Shown: positions 16,718 to 28,168 of the stretch, in pieces
Position numbering within the stretch: position 1 is the first letter of the stretch
Layout: each line of letters starts with the position of its first letter
Assembly: GCF_020982545.1 (NCBI RefSeq)
Contig: NZ_JAJKLK010000006.1
Span: 520,290-584,289, forward strand
Reading direction: 5' to 3'
Length of the DNA: 64,000 nucleotides
From: Streptomyces sp. MNU76
GTDB taxonomy: Bacteria > Actinomycetota > Actinomycetes > Streptomycetales > Streptomycetaceae
Made by a program: the position numbers and the translations under genes
Notes under the pieces: model-generated
The model's database searches: none
What the model was told of the DNA's origin: nothing
What the model saw: the letters and a program-made list of their open reading frames with translations, nothing else

Positions 16718-17202
16718 ATTGGGTGTGTCCTCAGGCCCCGTTCCTTGCGGTCTGGCGCCTTCCGACATCGAGAAGATTAGCACGCTGGAGAGGGTGGCTT
16801 CACATCCCTTAAACCGCGGCCCGCCCCGTCCCGCGCCGCCTGGACCGGCCGACCAGCACGGGCCGAACACACGCCCCCTCCTGTCACGTATCAACGAGTG
16901 CTGGTTCACGTATCAACCTCGTACCGGTCCCGGCCATCTCCTTGGGAGAGGGACGGGGCGCACAGTCCGGTGCGGGACACTGGTCTCGCGCCGCCTCTAC
17001 GATCCTTGGCAGAGTTCGGACGGGGTAGTTCGAAGAGGAGTTCCGATGGGAATCCGGGAGGGGACTTCAGTGGGCGTCGACGCCGGGTGACACCGGTCGA
17101 CCGGGCCGACAGGGGGAACCAGCCGATTTCCCGGCGCGTGGATACGATCAGTAAGCAGTACCGATGCGGTACGCAGAGCGGTGACGACGGAGGAGGTGCC
17201 CC
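16718..17202. other. tRNA-Leu / fhaA divergent intergenic region with a 12-base direct repeat
   Basis: 485 bases without a convincing gene. TCACGTATCAAC occurs twice, at 16884-16895 and 16906-16917, 22 bases apart (two helical turns), which resembles a regulator site. Promoters for tRNA-Leu (leftward) and the fhaA operon (rightward) must be here. A GGAGGTG Shine-Dalgarno ends the region before fhaA. Confidence 0.6.
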
Positions 17203-18035
17203 ATGGGAGTCCTGAAGAAGTTCGAGCAACGTCTCGAAGGTCTGGTCAACGGCACCTTCGCCAAGGTGTTCAAGTCCGAGGTCCAGCCCGTGGAGATCGC
17301 GGGAGCACTCCAGCGGGAGTGCGACAACAACGCGACCATCTGGAACCGCGACCGTACGGTCGTCCCCAACGACTTCATCGTGGAGCTGAGCACGCCCGAC
17401 TTCGAGCGCCTCAGCCCCTACTCCGGCCAGCTCGGCGACGAACTCGCCGGCATGGTGCGCGACTACGCCAAGCAGCAGCGCTACACCTTCATGGGCCCCA
17501 TCAAGGTCCATCTGGAGAAGGCCGACGACCTCGACACCGGTCTGTACCGGGTGCGCAGTCGTACGCTCGCCTCCTCCACCAACCAGCAGGCCCCCTCGGG
17601 CGCCCCGGCGAGCCCCGCCGCGGGCCGCCCCGGCGGCTACGGCTACCCGCCCACCGCCGCACGGGAGCCCCGCCCATGCCGGCCACACCGCCGCCCGGCG
17701 GCCGTCCCGCCCCGCTCGGCCAGCGGCCGCCCGCCTCTCCGGCGGGCGGGGGACGCACGCGCTACTGGATCGAGATCAACGGCACCCGCCATCAGATCTC
17801 CCGCCCGACGCTGGTGCTGGGACGCAGCACCGAAGCCGACGTGCGGATCGACGACCCCGGCGTCTCCCGCCGGCACTGCGAGATCCGGACCGGAACGCCC
17901 TCGACGATCCAGGATCTCGGATCCACCAACGGCATCGTGGTGGACGGACAGCACACCACCCGCGCTACGCTCCGCGACGGCTCGCGGATCGTCGTGGGCA
18001 GCAGCACCATCATTTACCGGCAAGCCGAAGGGTGA
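17203..18035 (+). CDS. fhaA: FhaA: DUF3662 and FHA domain protein (needs one-base correction)
   Basis: Signalling scaffold that reads phosphothreonine. ATG with GGAGG 7 bases upstream opens MGVLKKFEQRLEGLVNGTF, the start of the DUF3662 domain (residues 1 to about 120). A Pro/Gly/Ala linker follows, in which the frame is lost near 17670; the C-terminal FHA domain (about 186-275; LVLGRSTEADVRIDD, SRRHCEIR, DLGSTNGIVVDG) lies in a second frame and stops at 18033-18035. Restoring a single C in GCACGGGAGCC rejoins them as a 277-residue protein. The shift is probably a sequence error, since both halves are perfectly conserved. First gene of the fhaA-fhaB-pstP-ftsW/rodA-pbpA-pknB set; FhaA homologues bind phosphorylated PknB targets. 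Confidence 0.85.
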
Positions 18036-18045
18036 AGCGGGGGCA

Positions 18046-18570
18046 ATGTCAGAGCTGACCCTCACGGTCATGCGGCTGGGTTTCCTGGCCGTACTGTGGC
18101 TGTTCGTGATCGTGGCCGTGCAGGTCATCCGCAGCGACCTGTTCGGTACGCGTGTCACCCAGCGGGGGTCGCGCCGGGAGCGGCCGCAGGCGGCGGCCCG
18201 CCAGGCCGCGCCCCCGCAGCAGCGCGGCCAGCAGCCCGCACCCTCCACCGGCGGTGGCGGCCGTCGCGGGCGCAACGCCCCGACCAAGCTCGTCGTGAGC
18301 GAGGGCACACTGACGGGGACGACCGTGGCGCTCCAGGGCCAGACCATCACCCTGGGCCGCGCACACGACTCCACGATCGTGCTGGACGACGACTACGCCT
18401 CCAGCCGGCACGCCCGGATCTACCCGGACCGCGACGGCCAGTGGATCGTCGAGGACCTGGGGTCCACCAACGGCACATATCTCGACCGGAACCGACTGAC
18501 GACTCCCACGCCGATTCCGCTGGGCGCGCCGATCCGCATCGGCAAGACCGTCATCGAGCTGCGGAAGTAG
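18046..18570 (+). CDS. fhaB: FhaB: membrane-anchored FHA protein
   Basis: 174 residues, starting 10 bases after fhaA with GCGGGGG upstream. An N-terminal helix (about 8-28, FLAVLWLFVIVAVQVI) anchors it; a Gln/Pro/Arg-rich linker leads to an FHA domain at about 85-170 with GRAHDSTIVLDD, SSRHARIY and DLGSTNGTYLDRN, the phosphothreonine-binding loops. The Thr in the linker before the FHA domain (APTKLVVSEGT) is in the region phosphorylated in related proteins. Links PknB signalling to the FtsW/RodA and PBP partners encoded next. Confidence 0.92.
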   Translation: MSELTLTVMRLGFLAVLWLFVIVAVQVIRSDLFGTRVTQRGSRRERPQAAARQAAPPQQRGQQPAPSTGGGGRRGRNAPTKLVVSEGTLTGTTVALQGQTITLGRAHDSTIVLDDDYASSRHARIYPDRDGQWIVEDLGSTNGTYLDRNRLTTPTPIPLGAPIRIGKTVIELRK

Positions 18571-18662
18571 TGCTACATCATGAGTAGGCGCGAGCGGAGC
18601 GAGCACGCAGGGGCGGCCCCCACCAGGGCTCCCGGCGCGCTCCCGACCGGAGGGTGGGCACC

Positions 18663-20234
18663 GTGCGGATGTACCCGGAGCCGACGGGCGAGGTGCGCAT
18701 GAGTCTGTCACTGCGCTTCGCCGCCGGATCGCACAAAGGCATGATCCGCGAGGGCAACGAGGACTCGGGCTACGCCGGTCCGCGGTTGCTCGCGATCGCC
18801 GACGGCATGGGCGGCCAGGCGGCCGGCGAGGTCGCCTCCTCCGAGGTGATCTCCACCCTCGTCACGCTCGACGACGACGTCCCCGGCTCCGACATCCTCA
18901 CCTCCCTCGGCACCGCCGTGCAGCGCGCCAACGACCAACTGCGCTCGATGGTCGAGGAGGACCCGCAGCTGGAGGGCATGGGCACCACGCTCACCGCCCT
19001 GCTGTGGACCGGCCAGCGACTCGGCCTGGTCCACGTCGGCGACTCCCGCGCCTACCTCCTCAGGGACGGCGTCCTCACCCAGATCACCCAGGACCACACC
19101 TGGGTGCAGCGTCTGGTCGACGAGGGCCGCATCACGGAGGAGGAGGCCACCACCCACCCGCAGCGCTCCCTGCTGATGCGCGCGCTGGGCAGCGGCGACC
19201 ACGTGGAGCCCGACCTCTCCATCCGTGAGGTCCGGGCCGGCGACCGGTACCTGATCTGCTCCGACGGCCTGTCCGGCGTGGTGTCCCACCAGACGATGGA
19301 GGACACCCTCGCCAGCTACCAGGGCCCGCAGGAGACCGTGCAGGAGCTGATCCAGCTCGCACTGCGCGGCGGCGGCCCGGACAACATCACGGTCATCGTC
19401 GCCGACGTCCTCGACCTCGACACCGGAGACACCCTCGCCGGGCAGCTCTCCGACACCCCGGTCGTGGTCGGCGCCGTCGCCGAGAACCAGCTCCACCTCC
19501 AGGACAACGGCATCATGCAGACCCCCGCCGGCCGGGCCTCCGGTCTCGGCCGTCAGGGGCACGGACAGGGCGGCGGCGAGTTCGGCCCGCCCGGCTCCGG
19601 CGACACCACCGGGTACATGCCCGCGGCGGGCGGCTTCGGCGACTACTCCGACGACGACTTCGTCAAGCCACGCAAGAAGCGCAGGTGGCTGAAGAGATCC
19701 TTCTTCGGCATCCTCACCCTCGCTGTGGTCGGCGGGGGCCTGTACGGCGGCTACCGCTGGACGCAGACGCAGTACTACGTCGGCTCCAAGGACGACCACG
19801 TGGCGCTGTACCGCGGCATCAGCCAGGACCTGGCCTGGATCTCGCTCTCGAAGGTCGAGAAGGACCACCCCGAGATCGAACTCAAGTACCTGCCGCCCTA
19901 CCAGCAGAAGCTGGTCGAGTCCACGATCGCCGAGGGCGGTCTGGGCGACGCCCGGAAGAAGATCGAGGAGCTGTCCACCCAGGCGTCGGCGTGCAAGAAG
20001 AACGCCGAGCGCCGCGAGGCGGCGGACAGCAACGCCAAGACGGGCGAGGGCGAGGCGGGCGGAGTCACGGGAACCACGAAGACCTCCATCACGTCCAAGG
20101 CCACATCGTCCCCGACGCCGACACCGTCGGTGTCCCCGACCCCGAACCAGACTGAGACCGCACCCACACCGTCGACCGGCCCCACCCTCTCGGAGGAGGA
20201 GCAGGAGCTGGTCTCACGGTGCGGTGAGCAGTAG
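18663..20234 (+). CDS. pstP: PstP: PP2C-family Ser/Thr phosphatase
   Basis: 523 residues from the GTG that has GGAGG 9 bases upstream; an ATG at 18699 (MSLSLRFAAGSHKG) is the other reasonable start. Residues about 18-255 form a PP2C catalytic domain with metal-binding motifs GNEDSGY, ADGMGGQAAGE, VGDSRAYL, CSDGLSG and GGPDNITVIV. A disordered Gly-rich linker and basic stop (KPRKKRRWLKR) precede one transmembrane helix near 347-366, and an extracellular part ends in a Thr/Pro/Ser-rich tail. It reverses phosphorylation by PknB, which is encoded in the same operon. Confidence 0.93.
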   Translation: MRMYPEPTGEVRMSLSLRFAAGSHKGMIREGNEDSGYAGPRLLAIADGMGGQAAGEVASSEVISTLVTLDDDVPGSDILTSLGTAVQRANDQLRSMVEEDPQLEGMGTTLTALLWTGQRLGLVHVGDSRAYLLRDGVLTQITQDHTWVQRLVDEGRITEEEATTHPQRSLLMRALGSGDHVEPDLSIREVRAGDRYLICSDGLSGVVSHQTMEDTLASYQGPQETVQELIQLALRGGGPDNITVIVADVLDLDTGDTLAGQLSDTPVVVGAVAENQLHLQDNGIMQTPAGRASGLGRQGHGQGGGEFGPPGSGDTTGYMPAAGGFGDYSDDDFVKPRKKRRWLKRSFFGILTLAVVGGGLYGGYRWTQTQYYVGSKDDHVALYRGISQDLAWISLSKVEKDHPEIELKYLPPYQQKLVESTIAEGGLGDARKKIEELSTQASACKKNAERREAADSNAKTGEGEAGGVTGTTKTSITSKATSSPTPTPSVSPTPNQTETAPTPSTGPTLSEEEQELVSRCGEQ

Positions 20235-20261
20235 GCAAGCCGCGAGGGGCCCACGTACACC

Positions 20262-21689
20262 ATGAGCAGTACTACCAACCCGTCGACGCAGCACACGTCC
20301 ACGATCGGCGCGATCGGCACACCGAGCCGACGCAACACCGAACTGGCACTGCTGGCGTTCGCGGTCGTCATCCCGGTGTTCGCCTACGCCAACGTGGGTC
20401 TCGCCCTGAACGACCAGGTGCCCGCAGGACTCGCCGCCTACGGCATCGGTCTCGGAGTGCTGGCCGGCATCGGCCATCTCGTCATCCGCAAGTTCGCGCC
20501 GTACGCCGACCCGCTGATGCTGCCGCTGGCCACGCTGCTGAACGGGCTGGGACTGGTGGCCATCTGGCGACTGGACCAGTCGAAACTGCTCCAGCAGATC
20601 GGACAGGCCGGCGGCAAGGCGACCAATCAGCTGGTCTACACAGCGATGGGCATCACCCTCCTCATCGTCGTACTGATCTTCCTCAAGGACCACCGCACCC
20701 TCCAGCGCTACACCTACATCTCCATGGCCGGCGCGCTGGTCCTGCTGCTGCTCCCCCTGGTGCCAGGCCTCGGCGCGGAACTCACCTACGGCGCCAAGAT
20801 CTGGATCCAGGTCGGCAGCTTCACCATCCAGCCCGGCGAGTTCGCCAAGATCGTGCTGGCGATCTTCTTCGCCGGCTACCTGATGGTGAAGCGCGACGCG
20901 CTCGCCCTGGCCAGCCGCCGCTTCATGGGCCTGTACCTGCCGCGCGGCCGCGACCTCGGCCCGATCATCGTCGTCTGGGCGATCTCGATCCTGATCCTGG
21001 TCTTCGAGACCGACCTCGGTACGTCGCTGCTGTTCTTCGGCATGTTCGTGATCATGCTGTACGTCGCGACCGAGCGGACCAGCTGGATCGTCTTCGGTCT
21101 GCTGATGTCCGCGGCCGGCGCGGTCGGCGTGGCCAGCTTCGAACCCCACGTCCAGACCCGCGTCCAGGCATGGCTCGATCCGTACCGCGAGTACAAGCTC
21201 AGCCGCGCGGGGACCAGCGACGGCATCATCCACTCCGAGCAGGCCATGCAGGCCCTGTGGGCCTTCGGCTCCGGCGGCACCCTCGGCACCGGCTGGGGCC
21301 AGGGCCACTCCGAACTCATCCGCTTCGCCGCGAACTCCGACTTCATCCTCGCCACCTTCGGTGAGGAGTTGGGTCTGACCGGGGTGATGGCGATCCTGCT
21401 GATCTACGGGCTGATCGTGGAGCGCGGTATCCGCACGGCCCTCGCCGCCCGCGACCCGTTCGGCAAGCTGCTCGCCGTCGGCCTGTCCGGCGCGTTCGCC
21501 CTCCAGGTCTTCGTCGTCGCCGGCGGTGTCATGGGCCTCATCCCGCTGACCGGTATGACGATGCCGTTCCTGGCATACGGAGGTTCGTCGGTCATCGCCA
21601 ACTGGGCGCTCATCGGCGTCCTGATCAGAATCAGCGACACCGCGCGCCGTCCAGCACCCGCCCCGCCCCCAACCCCGACGCCGAGATGA
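20262..21689 (+). CDS. FtsW/RodA/SpoVE family SEDS glycosyltransferase
   Basis: 475 residues with about ten to twelve membrane helices and long loops. SEDS family features are visible: WIQVGSFTIQPGEFAK, the conserved GTSLLFFG after TDLG, and near the C-terminus GLIPLTGMTMPFLAYGGSS. SEDS proteins polymerise lipid II into glycan strands with a class B PBP, which is the next gene, 19 bases downstream. The operon position with fhaB and pknB matches the RodA-like gene of mycobacteria and streptomycetes; whether it serves septation or elongation here is not shown, so no symbol is given. Confidence 0.92.
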   Translation: MSSTTNPSTQHTSTIGAIGTPSRRNTELALLAFAVVIPVFAYANVGLALNDQVPAGLAAYGIGLGVLAGIGHLVIRKFAPYADPLMLPLATLLNGLGLVAIWRLDQSKLLQQIGQAGGKATNQLVYTAMGITLLIVVLIFLKDHRTLQRYTYISMAGALVLLLLPLVPGLGAELTYGAKIWIQVGSFTIQPGEFAKIVLAIFFAGYLMVKRDALALASRRFMGLYLPRGRDLGPIIVVWAISILILVFETDLGTSLLFFGMFVIMLYVATERTSWIVFGLLMSAAGAVGVASFEPHVQTRVQAWLDPYREYKLSRAGTSDGIIHSEQAMQALWAFGSGGTLGTGWGQGHSELIRFAANSDFILATFGEELGLTGVMAILLIYGLIVERGIRTALAARDPFGKLLAVGLSGAFALQVFVVAGGVMGLIPLTGMTMPFLAYGGSSVIANWALIGVLIRISDTARRPAPAPPPTPTPR

Positions 21690-21708
21690 CCCAGGTGGTC
21701 CGCCCGTC

Positions 21709-23169
21709 ATGAACAAGCCCCTGCGCCGCATCGCGATCTTCTGTGGGCTCCTGGTCCTCGCCCTGCTCGTCCGCAACAACTGGCTGCAGTACGTCCAGGC
21801 GGATGCCCTCGCCACCCACAAGGAGAACCGGCGCGTCGCCATCGAGCGCTACGCCACGCCTCGCGGGGACATCATCGTCGACGGCAAGGCCATCACCGGG
21901 TCCGTCGCGACCGAAGGCGCCGACTACGAGTACAAGCGCACCTGGAAGAACGGCGAGATGTGGGCGCCGGTCACCGGCTACTCCTCCCAGATCGTCGGCG
22001 CCACCCAGCTGGAGAACCTCGAGGACGGCATCCTCACCGGCAACGACGACCGGCTCTTCTTCCGGAACACGCTGGACATGCTCACCGGCAAGAAGAAGGA
22101 GGGCGGCAGCGTCGTCACCACCCTCAACGCCGCCGCGCAGAAGGCGGCCTTCAAGGGCCTCGGCGACAAGAAGGGCGCCGTCGCCGCGCTCGACCCCAAA
22201 ACCGGCGCGATCCTCGCCCTGGCCTCCACGCCGTCCTACGACCCGTCCACGTTCGCCGGAATCAGCACCAAGGACAGCGAGACCTTCTCGAAGCTGGAGA
22301 AGGACGCCGACAAGCCGATGCTGAACCGCGCGCTGCGCGAGACCTATCCGCCAGGCTCCACGTTCAAGGTGGTCACGGCCGCCGCGGCCCTGGAGAACGG
22401 CGTCGTCTCGGACATCGACGACAAGACGGACACGCCTGACCCGTACAAGCTGCCGGAATCGTCCACCCCCCTCACCAACCAGCACGGCGCGTGCAAGAAC
22501 GCCACCCTCCGCTACGCGCTCGAGCAGTCCTGCAACACGGTCTTCGGCAAGCTCTCCGACAGCGTCGGCAACGACAAGATGATCGAGCAATCCGAGAAGT
22601 TCGGCTTCAATGACGCCACCCTGGACACTCCCGTCCGCGCCGCGGAGAGCATCTACCCCGAGGACAACCGCCCGCAGAACGCGATGGCCGGCATCGGTCA
22701 GGCATCCAACCGGGCCACCCCGCTCCAGATGGCCATGGTCGCCTCCGCCGTCGCCAACGACGGCGAGCTGATGGCTCCGTACATGGTCGACCAGCTGCGG
22801 GCTTCCAACCTCGACGTCATCGAGACCCACGATCCTGAGACGCTCTCCCAGGCGGTCTCACCGGAGAACGCCCAGAAGCTCCAGGACATGATGGAGAGCG
22901 TCGTCAAGACGGGTACCGGTCAGCGCGCGCAGATCGGCGGCGTCACCGTCGGCGGCAAGACCGGTACCGCCCAGCGCGGCGTGAACAACAAGGAGAGGCC
23001 GTACGCCTGGTTCATCTCCTACGCCAAGCTCAGTGACGGCAGCTCGCCGGTGGCCGTGGCCGTGGTCGTCGAGGACAGCGACGCCTCGCGTGGCGACATC
23101 TCCGGTGGCGGTCTCGCCGCCCCGATCGCGAAGAGCGTGATGCAGGCAGTGATCAACAGCAAGAAGTGA
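21709..23169 (+). CDS. pbpA: class B penicillin-binding protein (transpeptidase)
   Basis: 486 residues. A short cytosolic tail and one helix (about 8-24) lead to an N-terminal pedestal domain and a transpeptidase domain. Catalytic motifs: PPGSTFK (SxxK, Ser near residue 216), SCN in EQSCNTVFG, and GKTGTAQ (KTG near 416). It crosslinks peptidoglycan stems outside the membrane and is expected to pair with the SEDS protein encoded just before it. Upstream ATG with a weak GTCC... leader; start is well supported by the helix position. Beta-lactam target. Confidence 0.95.
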   Translation: MNKPLRRIAIFCGLLVLALLVRNNWLQYVQADALATHKENRRVAIERYATPRGDIIVDGKAITGSVATEGADYEYKRTWKNGEMWAPVTGYSSQIVGATQLENLEDGILTGNDDRLFFRNTLDMLTGKKKEGGSVVTTLNAAAQKAAFKGLGDKKGAVAALDPKTGAILALASTPSYDPSTFAGISTKDSETFSKLEKDADKPMLNRALRETYPPGSTFKVVTAAAALENGVVSDIDDKTDTPDPYKLPESSTPLTNQHGACKNATLRYALEQSCNTVFGKLSDSVGNDKMIEQSEKFGFNDATLDTPVRAAESIYPEDNRPQNAMAGIGQASNRATPLQMAMVASAVANDGELMAPYMVDQLRASNLDVIETHDPETLSQAVSPENAQKLQDMMESVVKTGTGQRAQIGGVTVGGKTGTAQRGVNNKERPYAWFISYAKLSDGSSPVAVAVVVEDSDASRGDISGGGLAAPIAKSVMQAVINSKK

Positions 23170-23338
23170 CCCCGCTCACGTCGCCTTCACATCGGTGCAC
23201 GTTGCGATACCGGTCCTGTATCGGGTGACGCGGTTGGCCAGGTCACAGAAGGCGAGCCGGGTACCGTATGCCCGGAGCACAGCCGCCGGACCACACATGG
23301 GTGCGGTCGGGACCGACGGAGAGGGCTGGTAGGAAGCT

Positions 23339-25339
<2,001 letters not shown>

Positions 25340-25390
25340 CGCCACCCGCCTGAGGCGGAGGGGCTGATCAAGCCCTCTGCCCCGTACGAC

Positions 25391-25436
25391 GAAGGAGCCC
25401 TGGCACCCCCTCAGGAGGGGGTGCCAGGGCTCCTTC
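25391..25436. terminator. bidirectional terminator between pknB and srtE2
   Basis: Long near-perfect stem GAAGGAGCCCTGGCACCCC... with complement ending GGCTCCTTC, serving the converging pknB and srtE2 operons. Confidence 0.88.
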
Positions 25437-25446
25437 GCCATCTCGA

Positions 25447-25462
25447 TGTTTCACGTGAAACC
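25447..25462. promoter_or_regulatory. parS site (TGTTTCACGTGAAACC)
   Basis: ParB-binding palindrome with one mismatch in the last base of the consensus TGTTTCACGTGAAACA. First of a tandem pair. Confidence 0.9.
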
Positions 25463-25465
25463 GGA

Positions 25466-25481
25466 TGTTTCACGTGAAACA
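25466..25481. promoter_or_regulatory. parS site (perfect consensus)
   Basis: TGTTTCACGTGAAACA, 19 bases after the start of the previous site. Confidence 0.95.
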
Positions 25482-25510
25482 TCCCTCCGGGGGAACAACC
25501 CACCGCGCGA

Positions 25511-26251
25511 CTACCGGAGTTCCTTCGGCGGCGTGCGCTCCGCGTTCACCCGTTCCACGCGTTCCAGCTCGCCCCACACGATGTACCGGTACCGGGACGT
25601 GTAAACGGGCGTACAAGTCGTGAGGGTGATGTATTTGCCGGCCTTCTTCTTGCCGGACTCCTTGGGGATGTTCGAGAGAACCTTGACGTTGTACTTCGAG
25701 GTCTCGGAGAGGGTGTCGTAGACCTTGTAGACGTACCAGTTGTCGCGGGTCTCGAAGACGATCGCGTCGCCCTTCTCCAGCTTGTCGATGTTGTGGAACT
25801 TCGCGCCGTGGCCGTCCCTGTGGGCAGCAAGGGTGAAGTTGCCGTCCTTGTCGGAGCTGGGGAGGGTCGCCTTGACCGGGTCGGTGTAGTAGCCGGCGAC
25901 ACCACCGTTGAGGATCTTGGTGGAGGTGCCCTTCTTCACCAGGACCTCGCCGTTCCTCATGGCGGGCACGTGCAGGAAGCCGATGCCGTCCTTGGTGTCC
26001 AGGGCGCCCGGTCCGTCGTCCGAGGCCCAGGTGTCGCGGACCTCGTTCGCTTCCTTGTCCGCCTCGCGGTCGGCGAGCACGTTCGTCCACCACAGCGAGT
26101 AGACGACGAACAGGCCGAGCACGAGGCCCGCCGTGATGAGGAGTTCACCGAAGACACTGACCGCCATGGCGATCCGGCTCATGCCGCGGCGCCGCGGCGT
26201 GGCCTCGGACGCGTCCGTCTTCTCTTCGGTGTCGTCGGTGGTCACTGCCAC
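25511..26251 (-). CDS. srtE2: class E sortase SrtE2
   Basis: 246 residues: cytosolic basic N-terminus, one helix (about 28-56) and an extracellular sortase domain. Catalytic triad by motif: His144 (LAAHRDGHG), Cys213 (TLTTCTP) and Arg220 (YTSRYR). Class E sortases cleave the LAXTG signal of wall-anchored proteins between Thr and Gly; LAETG is present in the protein at 0.9-2.1 kb. Last gene of the operon, 25 bases after srtE1. The pair srtE1-srtE2 is known to be needed for chaplin display in Streptomyces; the symbol rests on that gene order. Confidence 0.92.
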   Translation of the reverse strand: MAVTTDDTEEKTDASEATPRRRGMSRIAMAVSVFGELLITAGLVLGLFVVYSLWWTNVLADREADKEANEVRDTWASDDGPGALDTKDGIGFLHVPAMRNGEVLVKKGTSTKILNGGVAGYYTDPVKATLPSSDKDGNFTLAAHRDGHGAKFHNIDKLEKGDAIVFETRDNWYVYKVYDTLSETSKYNVKVLSNIPKESGKKKAGKYITLTTCTPVYTSRYRYIVWGELERVERVNAERTPPKELR

Positions 26252-26276
26252 AGTTCTTCCGCCCTTGGTCGAGCCC

Positions 26277-27521
26277 CTACTGGACGAGCGCGTCGGGCTT
26301 CCCCTCGCTGCGCGGCCGTTCCTCCACCATCTTGCCCCACACGATCATGCGGTACTTGCTCGTGAACTCCGGCGTGCACGTGGTCAGCGTGATGTAGCGA
26401 CCCGGCTGGGTGAAGCCGGAGCCCGGGGGCACGGGTTGGAGCACGCTGACGTTCGACGGCGGGGTCACCGGCAGGATCGAGGCCATGTCGTAGACGTAGT
26501 ACTTGTCCTGCGTCTCCACGACGATCGGGTCGCCCGGCTTGAGTCGGTTGATGTAACGGAACGGTTCACCATGGGTGTTGCGGTGGCCCGCGATGCCGAA
26601 ATTGCCCGTCTTGTCCTCGGGCATGGCCGTCTTGATGCTGTTCTCGTCGTAGTGGCCGACCATTCCGCGGTCCAGGACCTTCGACTTGCTGATGCCCTCG
26701 GCGATCGGCACGACGACGTCCAGCTTCGGAATGTGCAGGATGGCGAAGCCCTGCCCGGGCTCGAAGGCGCCGGGCGCGCGCTTGCCGCTCTTCCACTCCT
26801 CCTGGAGGCTCGTCGCCTCCCGGCCCGCCTGCTGATGGGCGCGGATGTTGGACCACCAGAGCTGGTAGGTGACGAAGAGCAGCATCACCACGCCGGTGGT
26901 GATGAACACCTCGCCGATGATCCGGCTCGCGATCACTCCCGCGCTGGGCTTGCGCGCCCGCGCCGCCCGCCGCGCCTCGATCCTGGAACGGGGCGCCGAC
27001 AGCCCGTCCTCTCCTAAGCCCTCCTCGGGCCCCTGAGCGACTCCTGGGCCCGCGTGGGCCCCCGGGGAGCCCCCGTGCCTCCCGTGCCGTCTCGCGGCCT
27101 TACGGCGGGCCGCACGGCCTCCGGGAGTCGGGGGCGCGGGTATCGGCTCGACCGCGGCGGCCAGCCGCCGCGCCTCCTCCACCCGGAGGGCCACCGTCTC
27201 CTCGTCGATCGGAGGGTGCTGCAGCGCGGTGTCGGTCCCGTACAGCCCCTCGGCCGTGGGTCGAGGACGCGGCTCGTAGGTGTCGTACGACTGGTAAGGC
27301 TGGTACGGCTCGAACGAGGGCTCCGTGTACGGCTGCTGCTGGCCGTACCAGTCCCCCTGCCCGTACTGCGAGCCCTGCTGGACGGTCCAGGCCTGAGGCT
27401 CGGCCGTGTCGCCGAACGACTCCCCCGGCTGGAAGGCCTCCGCCTCGAACGCCTCGGCGCCCCCGTACGCGGCCTCGCCGCCGTAGGGGGCACTCTCGCG
27501 CTCGGGGCGCAGTGCCGTCAC
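26277..27521 (-). CDS. srtE1: class E sortase SrtE1 with long N-terminal extension
   Basis: 414 residues from a GTG that overlaps the pabA stop (GTGA). Residues 1-200 are a cytosolic Gln/Tyr/Glu/Pro-rich extension ending in a very basic run (GRAARRKAARRHGRHGG); one helix follows near 205-230, then the sortase domain with His313 (GIAGHRNTHG), Cys382 (TLTTCTPEFTS) and Arg391. The extension is much longer than in SrtE2 and could bind cytosolic partners. Otherwise as for SrtE2: LAXTG transpeptidase. Confidence 0.93.
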   Translation of the reverse strand: MTALRPERESAPYGGEAAYGGAEAFEAEAFQPGESFGDTAEPQAWTVQQGSQYGQGDWYGQQQPYTEPSFEPYQPYQSYDTYEPRPRPTAEGLYGTDTALQHPPIDEETVALRVEEARRLAAAVEPIPAPPTPGGRAARRKAARRHGRHGGSPGAHAGPGVAQGPEEGLGEDGLSAPRSRIEARRAARARKPSAGVIASRIIGEVFITTGVVMLLFVTYQLWWSNIRAHQQAGREATSLQEEWKSGKRAPGAFEPGQGFAILHIPKLDVVVPIAEGISKSKVLDRGMVGHYDENSIKTAMPEDKTGNFGIAGHRNTHGEPFRYINRLKPGDPIVVETQDKYYVYDMASILPVTPPSNVSVLQPVPPGSGFTQPGRYITLTTCTPEFTSKYRMIVWGKMVEERPRSEGKPDALVQ

Positions 27522-28168
27522 GCCGTGGCCCTGCCCACCACGGGGGCGAGCCCCGTCGACCTGGCCACGGCCCCTTGGTCACCGCATTCGGCCAGCCAGT
27601 TGGCCAGCATGCGGTGGCCGTGCTCGGTGAGCACCGACTCGGGGTGGAACTGCACGCCCTCGACCGGCAGTTCCCGATGCCTGAGGCCCATGATGATCCC
27701 GTCGTGCGTGCGCGCCGTGACCTCGAGCTCGGCCGGCACGGTGGCCGGCTTCGCGGCGAGGGAGTGGTAGCGGGTCGCGGTGAAGGGGGTGGGCAGGCCC
27801 GCGAAGACCCCCTTGCCCTCGTGTTCCACCAGCGAGGTCTTTCCGTGCAGCAGCTCGGGCGCGCGGTCCACGACACCGCCGTACGCCACCTGCATGGACT
27901 GCATGCCGAGGCAGACACCGAAGACGGGGACGCCGGTCGCGGCACAGTGGCGGACCATGTCCACGCAGACGCCGGCCTCCTCGGGCGTGCCCGGGCCGGG
28001 GGACAGGAGCACGCCGTCGAAGCCGTCCTGGGCGTGGGCGGTCGCCACCTCGTCGTTGCGCAGCACCTCGCACTCGGCGCCCAGCTGGTACAGGTACTGG
28101 ACCAGGTTGAAGACGAAGCTGTCGTAGTTGTCGACGACGAGGACCCGGGCGGGTCGGGCGGCTCTCAC
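27518..28168 (-). CDS. pabA: class I glutamine amidotransferase (PabA/TrpG type)
   Basis: 216 residues. GTG overlaps the stop of the upstream 53-aa gene (GTGA). Hallmarks of an aminodeoxychorismate/anthranilate synthase glutaminase subunit: VVDNYDSFVFNLVQYL at the N-terminus, SPGPGTPEEAG, nucleophile GVCLGMQ (Cys), and catalytic His/Glu in GVQFHPESV. It would supply ammonia to PabB or TrpE, which are not in the window. The embedding in a sortase operon is odd but is a shared gene order in Streptomyces. TrpG versus PabA cannot be told from sequence here. Confidence 0.85.
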   Translation of the reverse strand: MRAARPARVLVVDNYDSFVFNLVQYLYQLGAECEVLRNDEVATAHAQDGFDGVLLSPGPGTPEEAGVCVDMVRHCAATGVPVFGVCLGMQSMQVAYGGVVDRAPELLHGKTSLVEHEGKGVFAGLPTPFTATRYHSLAAKPATVPAELEVTARTHDGIIMGLRHRELPVEGVQFHPESVLTEHGHRMLANWLAECGDQGAVARSTGLAPVVGRATA

